Part shown: piece by piece, positions 51,301 through 58,813 of the stretch
Layout of the letters: each line of letters starts with the position of its first letter
Numbering within the stretch: position 1 is the first letter of the stretch
Assembly (NCBI RefSeq): GCF_000430885.1
Contig: NZ_AUMW01000014.1
Coordinates: 1 to 64,000 of the forward strand
Length of the DNA: 64,000 bases
From: Desulfotruncus alcoholivorax DSM 16058
GTDB taxonomy: Bacteria > Bacillota > Desulfotomaculia > Desulfotomaculales > Desulfallaceae
Reading direction: 5' to 3'
The notes under the pieces: generated by a model
Seen by the model: only the letters and a program-made list of their open reading frames with translations
Told to the model about the DNA's origin: nothing
Database searches by the model: none
Made by a program: the position numbers and the translations under genes

Positions 51301-51687
51301 CTTTCTGCACTTGATGCTTTTCAAAACAAGACTGTTGCCGAAATCAAACAAATCTTGTTAGACCTCTCTTCGCAAGAGACTAACTTTTCGGATAAATCAC
51401 GAGTCTGGATTAATTTGCTTTCTGAGTTTTATAAAGCTCAAAAGCCTAAGACAATCTCATTTCCAGCTTTTACATGGAAAAAGGATGGACTTCCGCAAAA
51501 ATTATATCCTCGTGAAAAGAATGGAGAGTATTTCTTGACTTCGAGTGATGGGTATTTTCAAGAGAAGGTTAACTCCAATGGTGATTTACCTTTTGCTAAA
51601 GTCGCAAACATTAGTGGGCTTTTTTTTGAATTGAACCATGGTGTGTGGCAATTAAAATCCTATAACCCGCTCATTTTAGTTGAATGA
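48367..51687 (+). CDS. hamB: Hachiman defence system helicase HamB
   Basis: A 1106-residue superfamily 2 helicase. Motif I LRTSGGKTRVAEIAI near residue 298, motif Ia YLAPFRSLAFEIEQ, motif II VIDEGHLLGAEE near 400, motif III LLSAVLPNADDLAQW, motif V SSTLGQGINVGISTVIV and motif VI ICGRAGRAFADTEG. The N-terminal 280 and C-terminal 400 residues are helical and specific to this family. Size and pairing with DUF1837 fit HamB. It uses ATP to survey DNA and controls HamA. The gene is AT-rich like its neighbours and unlike the regions on either side. Confidence 0.88.
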   Translation: MSIPTDYATDLLNNLSQGRIKNLIAQADARRILQEVKETAENYPNFDPSLTEKATHIAYVLLSCGCSMVENEDGETNEGLLALEKAGKILSDTFSFNPNEDKKNKNYNLLIAGMALYAAKQYSRAFIVLKDIDTDFNVGQIIISFIKKDFASLMNVTSNVFFSSAPAQSELRSFDEWVISHEVARCFFIIIDFIHTGNEENFILTNDILEKLLYLSSEDNLTLYWLIIRLLRIILSTFQNSSLWSVLPPLFPARHITEKYIRLLSNFKSPVTEMWPSQTASLPLAVGDNNGAVINLRTSGGKTRVAEIAILKTLSTHIMSKVLYLAPFRSLAFEIEQSLNKTFFPLGITVSQLYGGSTANVTDFELISQSQIIIATPEKAKALIRCGSGIEAEIKLIVIDEGHLLGAEERHIRNEMFLTHIKEFASRNEIRVLLLSAVLPNADDLAQWVADDSASVAKSEWKPSLERLGLLLWDGNRVRLEWKSDGEPFNPNFIQKKPLGFGRRRNHFPNNKNEAIAATAVRLAQSGTVMIYSARANSINGLAESVLLALGEHSEDYPWDNSLWAVFQSLCSEELNDDNIVLMAARKGVICHSNRLPTLVRIAIERLMRSKPPLVIIASSTLGQGINVGISTVIVATPYYSSNPISNRDFWNICGRAGRAFADTEGKILYTIDTTRKQWQVNNDKRLAQYYFDNQRMEGVESGLLAALRAILKVARKTNTDFNLLVEVIANDFSEPDISNEFSNWLDGLFDYLDDELLAMHEDFCADDTNIDWVDNVFRKSLALIQAEVENEELYLRLLRARTIALLNRVKNKADRKKLVASGIPLSVSKSILENIEFFRTLAISFTQELAEGSDRIDLLDSIIRELEIWSNENASGLMESVPAQSSLDNIRRDWISGISLSTIINSEQNADTISKDYYGFTLPWVIHAISQMFDPEVEKGIVQTYSTLAMFVELGLPDETAASIYMAGVRSRSAALELSALDAFQNKTVAEIKQILLDLSSQETNFSDKSRVWINLLSEFYKAQKPKTISFPAFTWKKDGLPQKLYPREKNGEYFLTSSDGYFQEKVNSNGDLPFAKVANISGLFFELNHGVWQLKSYNPLILVE

Positions 51688-51833
51688 GAAAAGCTTATTA
51701 TTTGGCTCATAAATACAGACAACTTATGATTAATAAGAACTATTATAAATGAAATGCCTATTATCCATATAAACATAATCATTCAAAACAGTGGCTAAGT
51801 GCCGTCAAATTTACTAAGGAGAGATTAAGGGTT

Positions 51834-52481
51834 ATGGATGATGTAAAAAAGCGCCAGGTATACTGCAAGACTTGTAACGTTCGGACCGAGGCCCAGGTCG
51901 TAGCGACGCACGTGAAATCGCAACTTGCTAATCCAGGCGGCGATCCGGTAGACAGCCCGTACTACGTGACTGTATACGAGTTCGCTGTGTGCAGTGGATG
52001 CGAGGAGCCCTTCTTGTTTGAGTATGACTATATTGAAGTACCTGGTGAATTCTCGGCACCCCAAGGAGAGCGAATGCTATATCCGGACCACGATGTATTT
52101 CCTGGAAAGGGTGTGCCTGAAACTGTTAGGCGTGCTCAGCAAGACGCGGTACGCTCGTATGCTGCGGGACTTTATGAACCATGCGTGATCATGTGCCGTA
52201 AGTGTATCGAGGCCATGTGTCACGAGTTAGGTGAAACTAAGGGGAGCCTGCATAAACGCTTACTGGCATTACGCGACCAGCAGAAGATAGATAGCAAGCT
52301 TATTATATGGTTAGACGGATTGCGGACGATAGGGAACGACGCAGCGCACGATTTAGACGCACAGATTGATAAATCTGATGCGCTTGATTCACTCCATTTC
52401 GTGGAAGCAGTTCTTATGTACGTTTTTTCTCTAAACACGAGGTATGATGAATTTCAAAGTCGTCGAGCTAGGTCTAAATGA
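51834..52481 (+). CDS. DUF4145 protein (HEPN-like) with N-terminal zinc ribbon
   Basis: A 215-residue protein. A zinc-ribbon-like part (YCKTCNVRT ... VCSGCEEPF) is followed by a helical DUF4145 domain whose end reads LRTIGNDAAHD, an Rx4-6H-type motif as in HEPN ribonucleases. Before it are AVRSYAAGLYEPCVIMCRKC and LHKRLLALRDQQ. DUF4145 genes are frequent in defence islands; a stand-alone RNase or effector role is possible but unproven. The gene is separate from hamB by 146 bases, with its own SD GGAGAG; the sequence is slightly less AT-rich than hamB. Confidence 0.7.
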   Translation: MDDVKKRQVYCKTCNVRTEAQVVATHVKSQLANPGGDPVDSPYYVTVYEFAVCSGCEEPFLFEYDYIEVPGEFSAPQGERMLYPDHDVFPGKGVPETVRRAQQDAVRSYAAGLYEPCVIMCRKCIEAMCHELGETKGSLHKRLLALRDQQKIDSKLIIWLDGLRTIGNDAAHDLDAQIDKSDALDSLHFVEAVLMYVFSLNTRYDEFQSRRARSK

Positions 52482-52615
52482 CGGAAATCTACAAGAGAAA
52501 AGATGACTAGATTCATGAATGCTCGTTAAGAAGAGAAATTTTTATTACCTGGACTGATTATCCTTTTAATAACTAAATTTCCCATTATCCATATTACAAC
52601 CAAATAAATCAATAA

Positions 52616-52648
52616 GAGGAACATAGGTTTTTGTACTTATGTTTTTTC
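52616..52648 (+). terminator. weak terminator-like hairpin
   Basis: AACATA and TATGTT pair around GGTTTTTGTACT, followed by a T run. Similar in sequence to the one at 43123, perhaps a shared element. Confidence 0.4.
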
Positions 52649-52674
52649 ATAATACAAGACCAAGTAAAGAAAAG

Positions 52675-52716
52675 AGCTGTTTGCTTTATTACCCTGAAAG
52701 CAAACGGCTTTTTTTA
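52675..52716 (+). terminator. terminator or attenuator upstream of parA
   Basis: AGCTGTTTGCTTT pairs with AAAGCAAACGGCT (13 bp, one G-T) around a 9-base loop, followed by seven T. It ends 16 bases before the parA ribosome-binding site, so it either insulates parA from the defence genes or attenuates a parA leader. Confidence 0.75.
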
Positions 52717-52742
52717 TTTCAATAAAAAAGGAGGAATTTCAA

Positions 52743-53567
52743 GTGTCAAAAGTAATCGCCCTTGCCAACCAAAAAGGCGGCACGGGCAAAACGACCACAA
52801 CGGTCAATCTGGGTATCGGCCTTGCGATGCAGGGTAAAAAGGTGATTTTAGTGGATGCGGACGCGCAAGGCAACCTAACGGATTCGTTGGGCTTCCATGA
52901 GCCGGACAATCTGCCTGTTTCACTGGCGACCGTTTTAACCAAAAACATGTTGGAGGAACCGTATGAGCCTAATGAGGGTATTCTTCATCATTCGGAGGGC
53001 GTTGACCTCATGCCGGGCAATATTGAGTTGTCGGCCATTGAGGTTTCCCTCGTCAACACTATGAGCCGGGAAACGGTGCTGCGTAGTTACATCAACACCG
53101 TCAAAGACAGGTATGATTATGTGCTGATCGACTGTATGCCCTCTTTGGGCATGATGACCATCAACGCCCTTGCCGCCGCAGACAGCGTAATTATTCCGGT
53201 TCAGGCCCATTATCTGCCCGCCAAAGGAATGACGCAGCTTTTACAGACCATAGCCAGGGTAAGGCGGCAAATCAATCCCAAGCTAACCATTGACGGCGTT
53301 CTGGTGACAATGGTGGATAACCGCACCAACTTTGCCAGGGACATTTCCTTTATCCTGCGCCGCGACTACGGCGACAAGCTGCGCATTTTCCAAACGGAAA
53401 TCCCCTTGTCTATCCGTGCGGCGGAAACCAGCGCCAAAGGGAAAAGCATCTATGCCCACGACCCTCACGGTTTAGTGGCGAAAGCCTATGAAGCCTTTAC
53501 GAAGGAGGTGCGGGACATTGGCGAAAAACGACGTGCGAAGCAGCATAAAACTGGCCTCAGTAGATGA
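52743..53567 (+). CDS. parA: ParA family partition ATPase (Soj-like)
   Basis: A 274-residue deviant Walker ATPase: ANQKGGTGKTTTTVNLG (residues 8-24), VDADAQGNLTDSLG, DYVLIDCMPSLGMMTINALA and PVQAHYLPAKGM. It partitions DNA together with ParB. The length matches Soj-type ParA of Firmicute integrative elements and plasmids. GTG 52743 follows AAAGGAGG. It overlaps parB by 50 bases. The GC-rich, less biased sequence marks a sharp change from the AT-rich defence genes. Confidence 0.92.
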   Translation: MSKVIALANQKGGTGKTTTTVNLGIGLAMQGKKVILVDADAQGNLTDSLGFHEPDNLPVSLATVLTKNMLEEPYEPNEGILHHSEGVDLMPGNIELSAIEVSLVNTMSRETVLRSYINTVKDRYDYVLIDCMPSLGMMTINALAAADSVIIPVQAHYLPAKGMTQLLQTIARVRRQINPKLTIDGVLVTMVDNRTNFARDISFILRRDYGDKLRIFQTEIPLSIRAAETSAKGKSIYAHDPHGLVAKAYEAFTKEVRDIGEKRRAKQHKTGLSR

Positions 53568-54459
53568 TCTGTTTACCACCGAGGAAAGCCGCGCCGAGCA
53601 GCAGCGCGAAAAAGTGATGGATATTCCCCTATCGGAAATCAGCGATTTTCCCAACCATCCTTTTAAGGTGAAAGCGGATGAGGCCATGCTGGAAATGGCG
53701 GACAGCGTAAAGCAATACGGCGTTTTGGTCCCCGGCCTTGTCCGGCCAAAAGCGGACGGCGGCTATGAAATGATTGCCGGTCACCGGCGCAAAAAGGCAA
53801 GCGAGCTTGCGGGTAAGGAAACTATGCCCTGCATTGTCCGTGAAATGGATGACGATGCCGCGATAATCATTATGGTTGACAGCAACCTGCAAAGGGAAAG
53901 CATTTTACCAAGTGAAAAAGCTTTTGCATATAAGATGAAACTGGAAGCTATAAAGCGGCAAGGCTCAAGGACTGATTTAACTTCTGCGCAAGTTGCGCAG
54001 AAGTTAACTAACAAAACATCAAGGCAAATAATTGCAGAACAGGCTGGAGAAGGACCACATCAAATTTCCCGATATATCCGCCTTACCTCCCTGCTCCCTT
54101 CCATCCTTGAAATGGTGGACGAAAAACAAATCGCCTTTAACCCTGCTGTGGAGCTTTCATACCTGGCCGAAAATGAACAACAAGACCTGTACAACACCAT
54201 GCAGTCCGAAGATTGCACTCCGTCTTTGGCCCAGGCGCAGCGGATGAAAAAGCTCAGTCAGGACGGCAGGCTGAACATGGATGTCATCTTCTCCATTCTC
54301 ACTGAGGAAAAGCCCAATCAAAAGGAAAAATTCAATATCCGGCGGGAACGCATCGACCGCTTTTTTCCCAGTAACTTTACGGAAAAGCAAAAAGAGGACT
54401 TGATCGTTCAACTTCTGGAAAGCTGGTACAAAAAGCGGCAGCGGGAACAGGAACGCTAA
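53518..54459 (+). CDS. parB: ParB family partition protein
   Basis: A 313-residue ParB/Spo0J-like protein. The N-terminal nuclease-like domain has IPLSEISDFPNHPFKV and the CTP-binding block AGHRRKKASELAG; an HTH region lies near PSEKAFAYKMKLEAIKRQGS and EAGEGPHQISRYIRLTSLLP-like sequence (EQAGEGPHQISRYIRLT). The TTG at 53518 is preceded at suitable distance by AAGGAGGTG (53501-53509), so it is preferred over ATG 53488. It differs from chromosomal ParB by the inserted linker and loss of a long C-terminal zipper, and resembles ParB proteins of ICEs. Confidence 0.9.
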   Translation: MAKNDVRSSIKLASVDDLFTTEESRAEQQREKVMDIPLSEISDFPNHPFKVKADEAMLEMADSVKQYGVLVPGLVRPKADGGYEMIAGHRRKKASELAGKETMPCIVREMDDDAAIIIMVDSNLQRESILPSEKAFAYKMKLEAIKRQGSRTDLTSAQVAQKLTNKTSRQIIAEQAGEGPHQISRYIRLTSLLPSILEMVDEKQIAFNPAVELSYLAENEQQDLYNTMQSEDCTPSLAQAQRMKKLSQDGRLNMDVIFSILTEEKPNQKEKFNIRRERIDRFFPSNFTEKQKEDLIVQLLESWYKKRQREQER

Positions 54460-54469
54460 AACGTGGCAG

Positions 54470-54501
54470 CCTCGCTCTCAAAAAAAAGAGGGCTTTTTTT
54501 G
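54470..54501 (+). terminator. terminator-like hairpin after parB
   Basis: AGCC..CTC and GAGGGCT can pair with a bulge around an A-rich loop, followed by TTTTTTT. Imperfect, so read-through into the following gene is possible. Confidence 0.45.
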
Positions 54502-54527
54502 TGTCCGTTGGGGAAGGAGGTGTTTCA

Positions 54528-54701
54528 ATGTACTTTACGGAGGGGCGGCTGCGGACCTATGAGCGCATGATGCAGGAAAAGCCTAAACACGAACGCGACC
54601 CTGTAAAAATCATACAGGATCAGGACTGCGAGCATTGCCTTCATTACGATACGCAGCATGAGAAATGCAGCAAAGGGAAGTGTACTGTTTTTAAGGAGTA
54701 A
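54528..54701 (+). CDS. small Cys-rich protein, 57 residues
   Basis: A 57-residue hydrophilic protein starting at ATG 54528 with GGAAGGAGGTG upstream. The C-terminal part reads CEHCLHYDTQHEKCSKGKC TVF: four Cys and two His in a tight knot that could bind zinc. No known function is recognised. It sits between parB and the Tad locus and may be a regulator or a structural element of the mobile unit. Confidence 0.65.
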   Translation: MYFTEGRLRTYERMMQEKPKHERDPVKIIQDQDCEHCLHYDTQHEKCSKGKCTVFKE

Positions 54702-55057
54702 AATGCCCAATTCTATACTAAAGGGGTAGTCTGCCTGTTTATGAAACATGCAGACAGCACCGCCTTCCGACGCCCCATCTCCACACTTCTTCTCTTAAAA
54801 ACTACCAGCCGAAAAAAGAAATATCCCTGTCTTTCGGCAGGTAATATACAAAATAGCCTTGCATGAAACGATAGAACGAGAACAGCCCAAGGTGTTCCGA
54901 ACCCATCTATATGGACGATAAACCATCACTCGGCAGCAGCAATGGGCAGGCGGCCGGAAAAAAGAATTAAAAGAAAAGCAGACCGGGCGTCTCCCTTCTT
55001 TTTAGGAAGGTAAAGCTGCCCTCCATCTAAAATTTTCGGAAGGAGGAATTATACAAC
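54702..55057 (+). other. intergenic leader of the Tad pilus locus
   Basis: 356 bases without an ORF. Contains a 6-bp stem GTCTGC ... GCAGAC with a 15-base loop (54729-54755), CTGTCTTTCGGCAG near 54829, and a GGAAGGAGG ribosome-binding site at the end. The promoter of the pilus operon likely lies here; none is clear. Confidence 0.45.
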
Positions 55058-55768
55058 TTGAAACTACTCAAGAATCGTATATTTTTAAGCGCCCTTTGCC
55101 TAATCCTGGCGGCGGGCGTTTCGTTTTTTCTCCTGCCCCGTTTTTACGAAAGTAAAAACGCGACCGTGACAGTGCTGCGGGCGGCAATGGATATTCCGGC
55201 TGGGACGGCAATCCAGGACAAGCACCTTGTTTCAGTGGAAGTCGGAAGCTATGGCCTGCCGGAAAATGTCATGAATGACAAGACCTTAATCATCGGGAAA
55301 ATCGCGCAGACCGATATCGCCAAGGGGGATTTTTTGTTTCCCCAAAAACTCGGCGGAACGATTGCCAGCGAGCTGCTTGACCGCATTGCCGCAAACAATC
55401 AGCGTTTGGTCACTATCAGCGTGCCCAGCATCGCGGCGGGATTATCCTCACACCTGAGAAGCGGCGACATCGTAACGGTGGCCGTGTTTGCGGACAAATC
55501 ACCCGACGGCCAAAGCGCCTCTCCGCAGGCGATCATTTATCCCGAATTAAAGGGACTGGAGGTTTACAGCGCGGAGAACGCCCGCGCCCAGGACACCGCC
55601 CAGGTTCGGAAACAGCAGGCCGAAAGCCAGTCCTCCACAAGCGATCCCATCGTGAAAGCCGTGACCTTGATCGTCACCGAAGCGCAAGCGGAAAGGCTCA
55701 TCCAGGCCGAATACACCGGCAAACTGCATTTGGTCTTTGAGAAACGGGGTGTGAGCCGTGAGCAGTAA
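55058..55768 (+). CDS. cpaB: Flp pilus assembly protein CpaB/RcpC (SAF domain)
   Basis: A 236-residue protein with an N-terminal membrane segment (LSALCLILAAGVSFFLL) and a SAF domain: TVLRAAMDIPAGTAIQDKHL, GKIAQTDIAKGDFLF. The later half resembles RcpC (ISVPSIAAGLSSHLRSGDIV). In Gram-negatives CpaB/RcpC helps secretin-linked assembly; in Gram-positives it probably scaffolds the envelope part of the Tad machine. Start TTG 55058 behind GGAAGGAGG. It overlaps the next gene by 11 bases. Confidence 0.82.
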   Translation: MKLLKNRIFLSALCLILAAGVSFFLLPRFYESKNATVTVLRAAMDIPAGTAIQDKHLVSVEVGSYGLPENVMNDKTLIIGKIAQTDIAKGDFLFPQKLGGTIASELLDRIAANNQRLVTISVPSIAAGLSSHLRSGDIVTVAVFADKSPDGQSASPQAIIYPELKGLEVYSAENARAQDTAQVRKQQAESQSSTSDPIVKAVTLIVTEAQAERLIQAEYTGKLHLVFEKRGVSREQ

Positions 55769-56495
55769 AATCATCACCGTCTGGGGCGGCAGCAACAGCG
55801 GAAAAAGCACCTTCGCCACCAACCTGGCCTACGCCCTTTCCACCCGTGACCAATTGGTAGGGCTCATTTCCGCTAATTTGGTTTTCGGAGACCTGCAAAT
55901 CTTCTTCGGCCAATACGTCCCCCCGGAAAAGGGCCTGTTCCGGGCACTAAGCGAAGACAACCCCAACATCGGGGAAAAATTCGTGGCGTCGGGGGAGAGC
56001 AAAAACCTGTTTTTCCTGTCTGTTCCCACCCGCTATACTGGGCTTCTCTGCGACACCGTAACCCTTGAGCAGGTTGAACAAATGATCAACGCCGCGTCCG
56101 TAGCGTTCGACATTCTGGTCATCGACGGAGCCGCAGAGCTGACAAACCCGGTGTCAGGTGTGGGCCTGTGGCTGGCGGAAACAATCTGCACCCTGCACCG
56201 GCCCTCTATTGCGGCGCAGATGTGGCATCAATCCGTTTCCGATTTTGTACGGGAGCTGCATATAGCGGAAAAACAAATCCATATCCTGCTGGCTCCGGAC
56301 GGCGAATTCGACGATCAGACCTACCGGAACATGACCGGACTTCCCTTTCCCTTTGAGCTGCCTTACGTCAAGCGGGCAAGCGAGCTGCAAAACGCCGGAA
56401 CGCCCCTGCATTTCCACCGCGACCGGGCCTGCCGTCATTACGGCAAGGTATTGGAACAGATTGCCGACAGAATCTGCGGAGGTGGCAAGCCATGA
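55758..56495 (+). CDS. CpaE/TadZ-like P-loop ATPase
   Basis: A 245-residue MinD/ParA-superfamily protein that localises the Tad machine. The P-loop reads GGSNSGKSTF (WGGSNSGKSTFATNLAYAL) instead of the KGGxGKT type, and the ASVAFDILVIDGAAEL block is the later Walker-B-like part. Receiver-domain part typical of Caulobacter CpaE is absent. GTG 55758 overlaps cpaB. Position between cpaB and tadA matches Tad loci. Confidence 0.78.
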   Translation: MSSKIITVWGGSNSGKSTFATNLAYALSTRDQLVGLISANLVFGDLQIFFGQYVPPEKGLFRALSEDNPNIGEKFVASGESKNLFFLSVPTRYTGLLCDTVTLEQVEQMINAASVAFDILVIDGAAELTNPVSGVGLWLAETICTLHRPSIAAQMWHQSVSDFVRELHIAEKQIHILLAPDGEFDDQTYRNMTGLPFPFELPYVKRASELQNAGTPLHFHRDRACRHYGKVLEQIADRICGGGKP

Positions 56496-57886
56496 ACAGC
56501 CGGTTTTCCATCCATGACCTGATCTACCGCGCCAACAAGCGGCGCTCCGCCACCGAGGAAAGCAGCCTGGAAGCGCGGGACTACGGTGAGATTTTAGACA
56601 GACTGCAGCGCATTATCGCCCAAAACCATTCCACGGAGCTGGCCCAGGTTCTGTACTCCCAGGAGGCCGAAGCCAAGCTCAAAGACCTGATTATGCGCTA
56701 CTTAAACAGCGAGCAGTTGGTGTCCAAGGACGTGCGCAACATTTCCGAGCTGGTGGACGCGGTATATAACGATATGGCCTTTATGGGGCTTTTATCCCCT
56801 TATTTGCAGGACCCCGATACCGAGGAAATCAACGTCAACGGCTATAGCGGCGTCTGGGTGCAGTACAAGGACAAGAAGATGCGCCTGCCGGAAACCTTCG
56901 GCAGCCCGGAAGCCTGCGCCAACATCGTCAGGAAAATGAGCAGGTTTGGCGGCGTAATCCTGGACGGCTCCAAGCCTGTCGGGGACAGCTATATTTCACG
57001 GGGCGTCAGAATGTCGGGCGCAATAGAGCCCTGTGTTGACGCAAACGCCGGGGCCATCGCCTCCATCCGCAAGCAAAAGCCGTCTTTCATCACCAGGCAG
57101 AACCTGATTCGCTGGGGGACGGCGACGGCGGAGGAATTGGACTTTTTGACTATCTGCGTCAACAACGGCGTTTCCATAGCCATCGCCGGAGCCACCGGCA
57201 GCGGTAAAACGGCGGACATGGGCTACATCCTCAGCACCGTGGCTCCCGAGAAGCGCATCGTCACCATAGAGGACACGCGGGAATTATCCCTGGCAAAGTA
57301 CGATGAAAACGGTATCATGACCAATGACGTGATTCACCTTTTGACAAAAGAAGCGCCGAATCCCGTCACCATGCTGGACTTATTAAAGCTGTCGCTGCGG
57401 CTGCACCCGGAAATACTTGTCCCGGCGGAAATGCGCGGCGCGGAGGCCTTGACCGTGCAGGAGGCCGGGCGGACGGGGCACACCATTGTCAGCACCCTGC
57501 ACGCCAACAGCGCCAGATCCGCTTACGACCGCATCCTGACCATGTGTTTGGAAGCCGGAACCTCCCTGTCGGAGGAACGATTGCTGCGCAATATCGTTGA
57601 AGCGTTTCCGATTATGGTTTTCAAACGGCAGCTCCCGGACAAATCCCGCAAATACATGGAAGTCTTTGAAGCCACCGGCGTGCAGAACGGCGAAGTCACC
57701 GGCACCACCCTTTACCGATATGCAGTGGACCACTATGAGCATGACAAATCCGGGAGAATTACCAAAGTAGCGGGAAGCCACCAGCGTTTGGGAAACATCT
57801 CCCCGGCGCTGGCCGAAAAGCTCTTGGTGGGCGGCGTCCCGCAAAAGGAAATCCGCCGCTTTGCGGAAGGAGGGCCTGCCGCATGA
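56492..57886 (+). CDS. tadA: Tad pilus secretion ATPase (CpaF/TadA, GspE family)
   Basis: A 464-residue hexameric type IV/II secretion ATPase that powers pilin extrusion. Walker A GATGSGKTADMGYI near 233-246, IEDTRELSLAKYDENG (Asp box), the catalytic Walker-B block VPAEMRGAEALTVQEAGRTG and the His box STLHANSARSAYDRIL are intact. N-terminal helical part (ALSTEESSLEARDYGEILD-like sequence, 10-60) is CpaF-specific. ATG 56492 overlaps the preceding gene by four bases. Confidence 0.9.
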   Translation: MNSRFSIHDLIYRANKRRSATEESSLEARDYGEILDRLQRIIAQNHSTELAQVLYSQEAEAKLKDLIMRYLNSEQLVSKDVRNISELVDAVYNDMAFMGLLSPYLQDPDTEEINVNGYSGVWVQYKDKKMRLPETFGSPEACANIVRKMSRFGGVILDGSKPVGDSYISRGVRMSGAIEPCVDANAGAIASIRKQKPSFITRQNLIRWGTATAEELDFLTICVNNGVSIAIAGATGSGKTADMGYILSTVAPEKRIVTIEDTRELSLAKYDENGIMTNDVIHLLTKEAPNPVTMLDLLKLSLRLHPEILVPAEMRGAEALTVQEAGRTGHTIVSTLHANSARSAYDRILTMCLEAGTSLSEERLLRNIVEAFPIMVFKRQLPDKSRKYMEVFEATGVQNGEVTGTTLYRYAVDHYEHDKSGRITKVAGSHQRLGNISPALAEKLLVGGVPQKEIRRFAEGGPAA

Positions 57887-58797
57887 GCCCCATTCATACA
57901 TCTCTGATGCTGGTGTTTTTACTTGTGAGCCTGGCCCTGTTCCTGCTGCTGAAGCTGAATCCTTTTGCGGTGGAGCAGAACCCGCTGCAAAAACGCCGCC
58001 TCCGTCTGGCAGGCGCCAAGCTGAAAACCGCCGAGCGGATCGCCATCCGCTTGCAAACCCTGTTCCGGCAGACCCGCTGCACGCGCAAGAAATTCCTTAT
58101 AATGATGCTGGCAGCGGCGGCAGGCGGTTTTCTGGCCGGAATGCTGCTGTTTAACAGCCCCGACCTGGCGGCGGCAGCGGCGGCATGTCTGCTTCCCGCC
58201 CCCTACATCTACCTGACCGTAAAAAGCGCGACGGTGGCGCGGGAGGAAATAGAAGGATTGGAGAACACCATGTCCGTCATCACCAACGCCTATGCCTCCT
58301 GCGACGATATTGTCAAAGCCATCGAGCTGTACGTTGAAGAAAAAAACCGTTACCTTCCACCCCATCTGAGAACCATCACGCCCTTTGACGAGTTTGTTTC
58401 GGAAATAAGATACATCAACCCCAACATCGAACACGGGCTGCATCGTCTGTCGGCCAAGATACGCAACCGCTATTTCGCCGAGTGGACAAAAATGCTTATT
58501 CTGTGTCATCACGACCGGCGGCTGAAGTTCGCCCTGTTCCCGGTGGTAAAGGCCATGAACGACGCCAAAACCATGCAAGTGGAGAGCGACGGCATAATGG
58601 TCCGTGTCTGGCGGGACTATTTATTGACCGCGGGCCTGATGTTCAGCGTAATTCCCCTCATGCGCTTCTCCAACGCCGAATGGTTTTCCATCCTGACCGC
58701 AACCGCCGTCGGCAAGCTGCTGGTTGTCCTCATGCTGCTGACCGCCCTTGGCACGGCCTTTTACGTGCTGCGGGCGACGAAACCGGCCAACAGATAG
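57883..58797 (+). CDS. tadB: Tad pilus inner-membrane protein (TadB-like)
   Basis: A 304-residue membrane protein with an N-terminal helix (LMLVFLLVSLALFLLLKLNP), a paired segment near 88-125 (FLIMMLAAAAGGFLAGMLLF, AAAAACLLPAPYIYLTV) and two C-terminal helices (LTAGLMFSVIPLMRF, AVGKLLVVLMLLTALGTAFY). The cytoplasmic part has GspF/T2SSF-like traits. It overlaps tadA by four bases. Assignment rests on operon position and helix layout; sequence blocks are weak. Confidence 0.75.
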   Translation: MSPIHTSLMLVFLLVSLALFLLLKLNPFAVEQNPLQKRRLRLAGAKLKTAERIAIRLQTLFRQTRCTRKKFLIMMLAAAAGGFLAGMLLFNSPDLAAAAAACLLPAPYIYLTVKSATVAREEIEGLENTMSVITNAYASCDDIVKAIELYVEEKNRYLPPHLRTITPFDEFVSEIRYINPNIEHGLHRLSAKIRNRYFAEWTKMLILCHHDRRLKFALFPVVKAMNDAKTMQVESDGIMVRVWRDYLLTAGLMFSVIPLMRFSNAEWFSILTATAVGKLLVVLMLLTALGTAFYVLRATKPANR

Positions 58798-58813
58798 CAA
58801 AGGAGGTTCACCG

